This document shows, one piece after another, positions 60,539-61,043 of a stretch of DNA of 61,043 bases. The notes beneath the pieces are model-generated. The model was not told the origin of the DNA. It did no database searches and saw only the letters and a list, made by a program, of their open reading frames with translations. Each line of letters starts with the position of its first letter. Within the stretch, counting starts at the first letter, position 1. Source of the DNA: Xenorhabdus kozodoii (GTDB lineage Bacteria > Pseudomonadota > Gammaproteobacteria > Enterobacterales > Enterobacteriaceae); contig NZ_NJCX01000004.1 of NCBI RefSeq assembly GCF_002632875.1, forward strand, positions 129,913-190,955, read 5' to 3'. Both the position numbers and the translations under genes were made by a program.

Positions 60539-60960
60539 TCATTTCGTCATGTCAGTGCCACATTCAGAAATCAGTCTTAACGCCAGATAGGAGCCTAAAC
60601 CGTGAATTTGAGTCAAGTCAGCTCCAACCAAATGATACAAAGCTGTCCGAACATCAAAGTTCAGCTGATTAGGCTGTTTGGTGCGATGCTTAGGTTTTGG
60701 TCTCGGGGAGGAGGGTTTTGTTACATTTGCTGATAATTTCACGAGGACGGCTTCAATTTCCGTGTCACATTCCTGAATTTGAACCTGATAGGCATCATAC
60801 ATCACCAGTGCTTGTTTTAACGAAGGTATGCTCTGGCTGATAATTGCCCTTCAGCGCTTCCTCAATGGTTTTTTGACTCGATTTACAACGCACATCCCGA
60901 TAGCTAGCTAACCCGAATTCTGCTTAAGCCGTCATTGAAAAATCGTCTTCTGAGTAGAAA
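60539..60960 (-). pseudogene. IS110-type transposase remnant, frameshifted
   Basis: On the minus strand one frame reads RTKQPNQLNFDVRTALYHLV, GADLTQIHGLGSYLALRLIS and ECGTDM, the middle of an IS116/IS110/IS902 transposase. Upstream, another frame gives GLASYRDVRCKSSQKTIEEA and LKGNYQPEHTF, so a shift lies near 60820. A stop precedes EFGLAS. The 3' end is cut at about 60539. The piece may go on past the right edge of the window. Confidence 0.65.
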
Positions 60961-61043
60961 ACTTTCAGTGATGGCTTCTTTAATTTAAGGCAGTAAGCAA
61001 TCAATCCCCCTAAGACGCACAACAGAAAGCCTTTTATACTTCG

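Overview
The window looks like the chromosome of a Xenorhabdus species (Enterobacterales, Morganellaceae). Housekeeping genes are close to Escherichia coli in sequence and partly in order (yheU-prkB, crp, argD-pabA, ppiA; then engB-spf-polA, dsbA-srkA-yihD, mobAB). About 41 kb is taken by a gene set and domain order that match the xenocoumacin (xcn) antibiotic cluster known from Xenorhabdus. Names of xcn genes are assigned by domain content and order, not by a database search.

Layout. 1-6237: a remnant of a PTS permease, a LysE-type exporter, yheU, prkB, crp, argD with a tandem ArgR operator, pabA and ppiA. 6238-8356: a DarT/DarG DNA ADP-ribosylation toxin-antitoxin locus. Its toxin leader carries an ERIC-like element, and its antitoxin is split by a -1 shift at a run of seven A. 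8357-16161: engB, the small RNA Spot 42, polA, dsbA, srkA, yihD, a second ERIC-like element, mobA and mobB. 16162-17288: a decayed IS66-type transposase and AT-rich spacer. 17289-18794: an unusual fusion of a branched-polyamine-type aminopropyltransferase, a zinc ribbon and S-adenosylmethionine decarboxylase. 19038-59712 (all minus strand): the xcn cluster. 59713-61043: a long AT-rich upstream region and remnants of IS1-like and IS110-like elements.

How the xcn genes fit together. Transcription runs from high to low coordinates. XcnA, here two overlapping genes, loads an acylated Asn that is epimerised, then Arg. XcnB-E make hydroxymalonyl-ACP. XcnH (KS-AT-KR-ACP-C) would extend Arg with hydroxymalonate and condense onto Leu held by XcnK (A-T). 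XcnL (KS-AT-KR-ACP) and XcnF (KS-ACP, KS-AT-KR-ACP, KS-AT-ACP plus a terminal papain-like domain) add four malonates. The presence and absence of KR domains matches each carbon of the dihydroisocoumarin. XcnG is a ClbP-like periplasmic peptidase that would remove the acyl-Asn prodrug cap. XcnI is an editing thioesterase. XcnM and XcnN fit the reported conversion of xenocoumacin 1 to the less toxic xenocoumacin 2.

Most worth a second look: the polyamine enzyme fusion, the disrupted DarTG locus, the terminal cysteine-acyltransferase-like domain of XcnF, the AT-less first module of XcnF, the split XcnA, and a series of perfect inverted repeats in the gaps of the xcn cluster.
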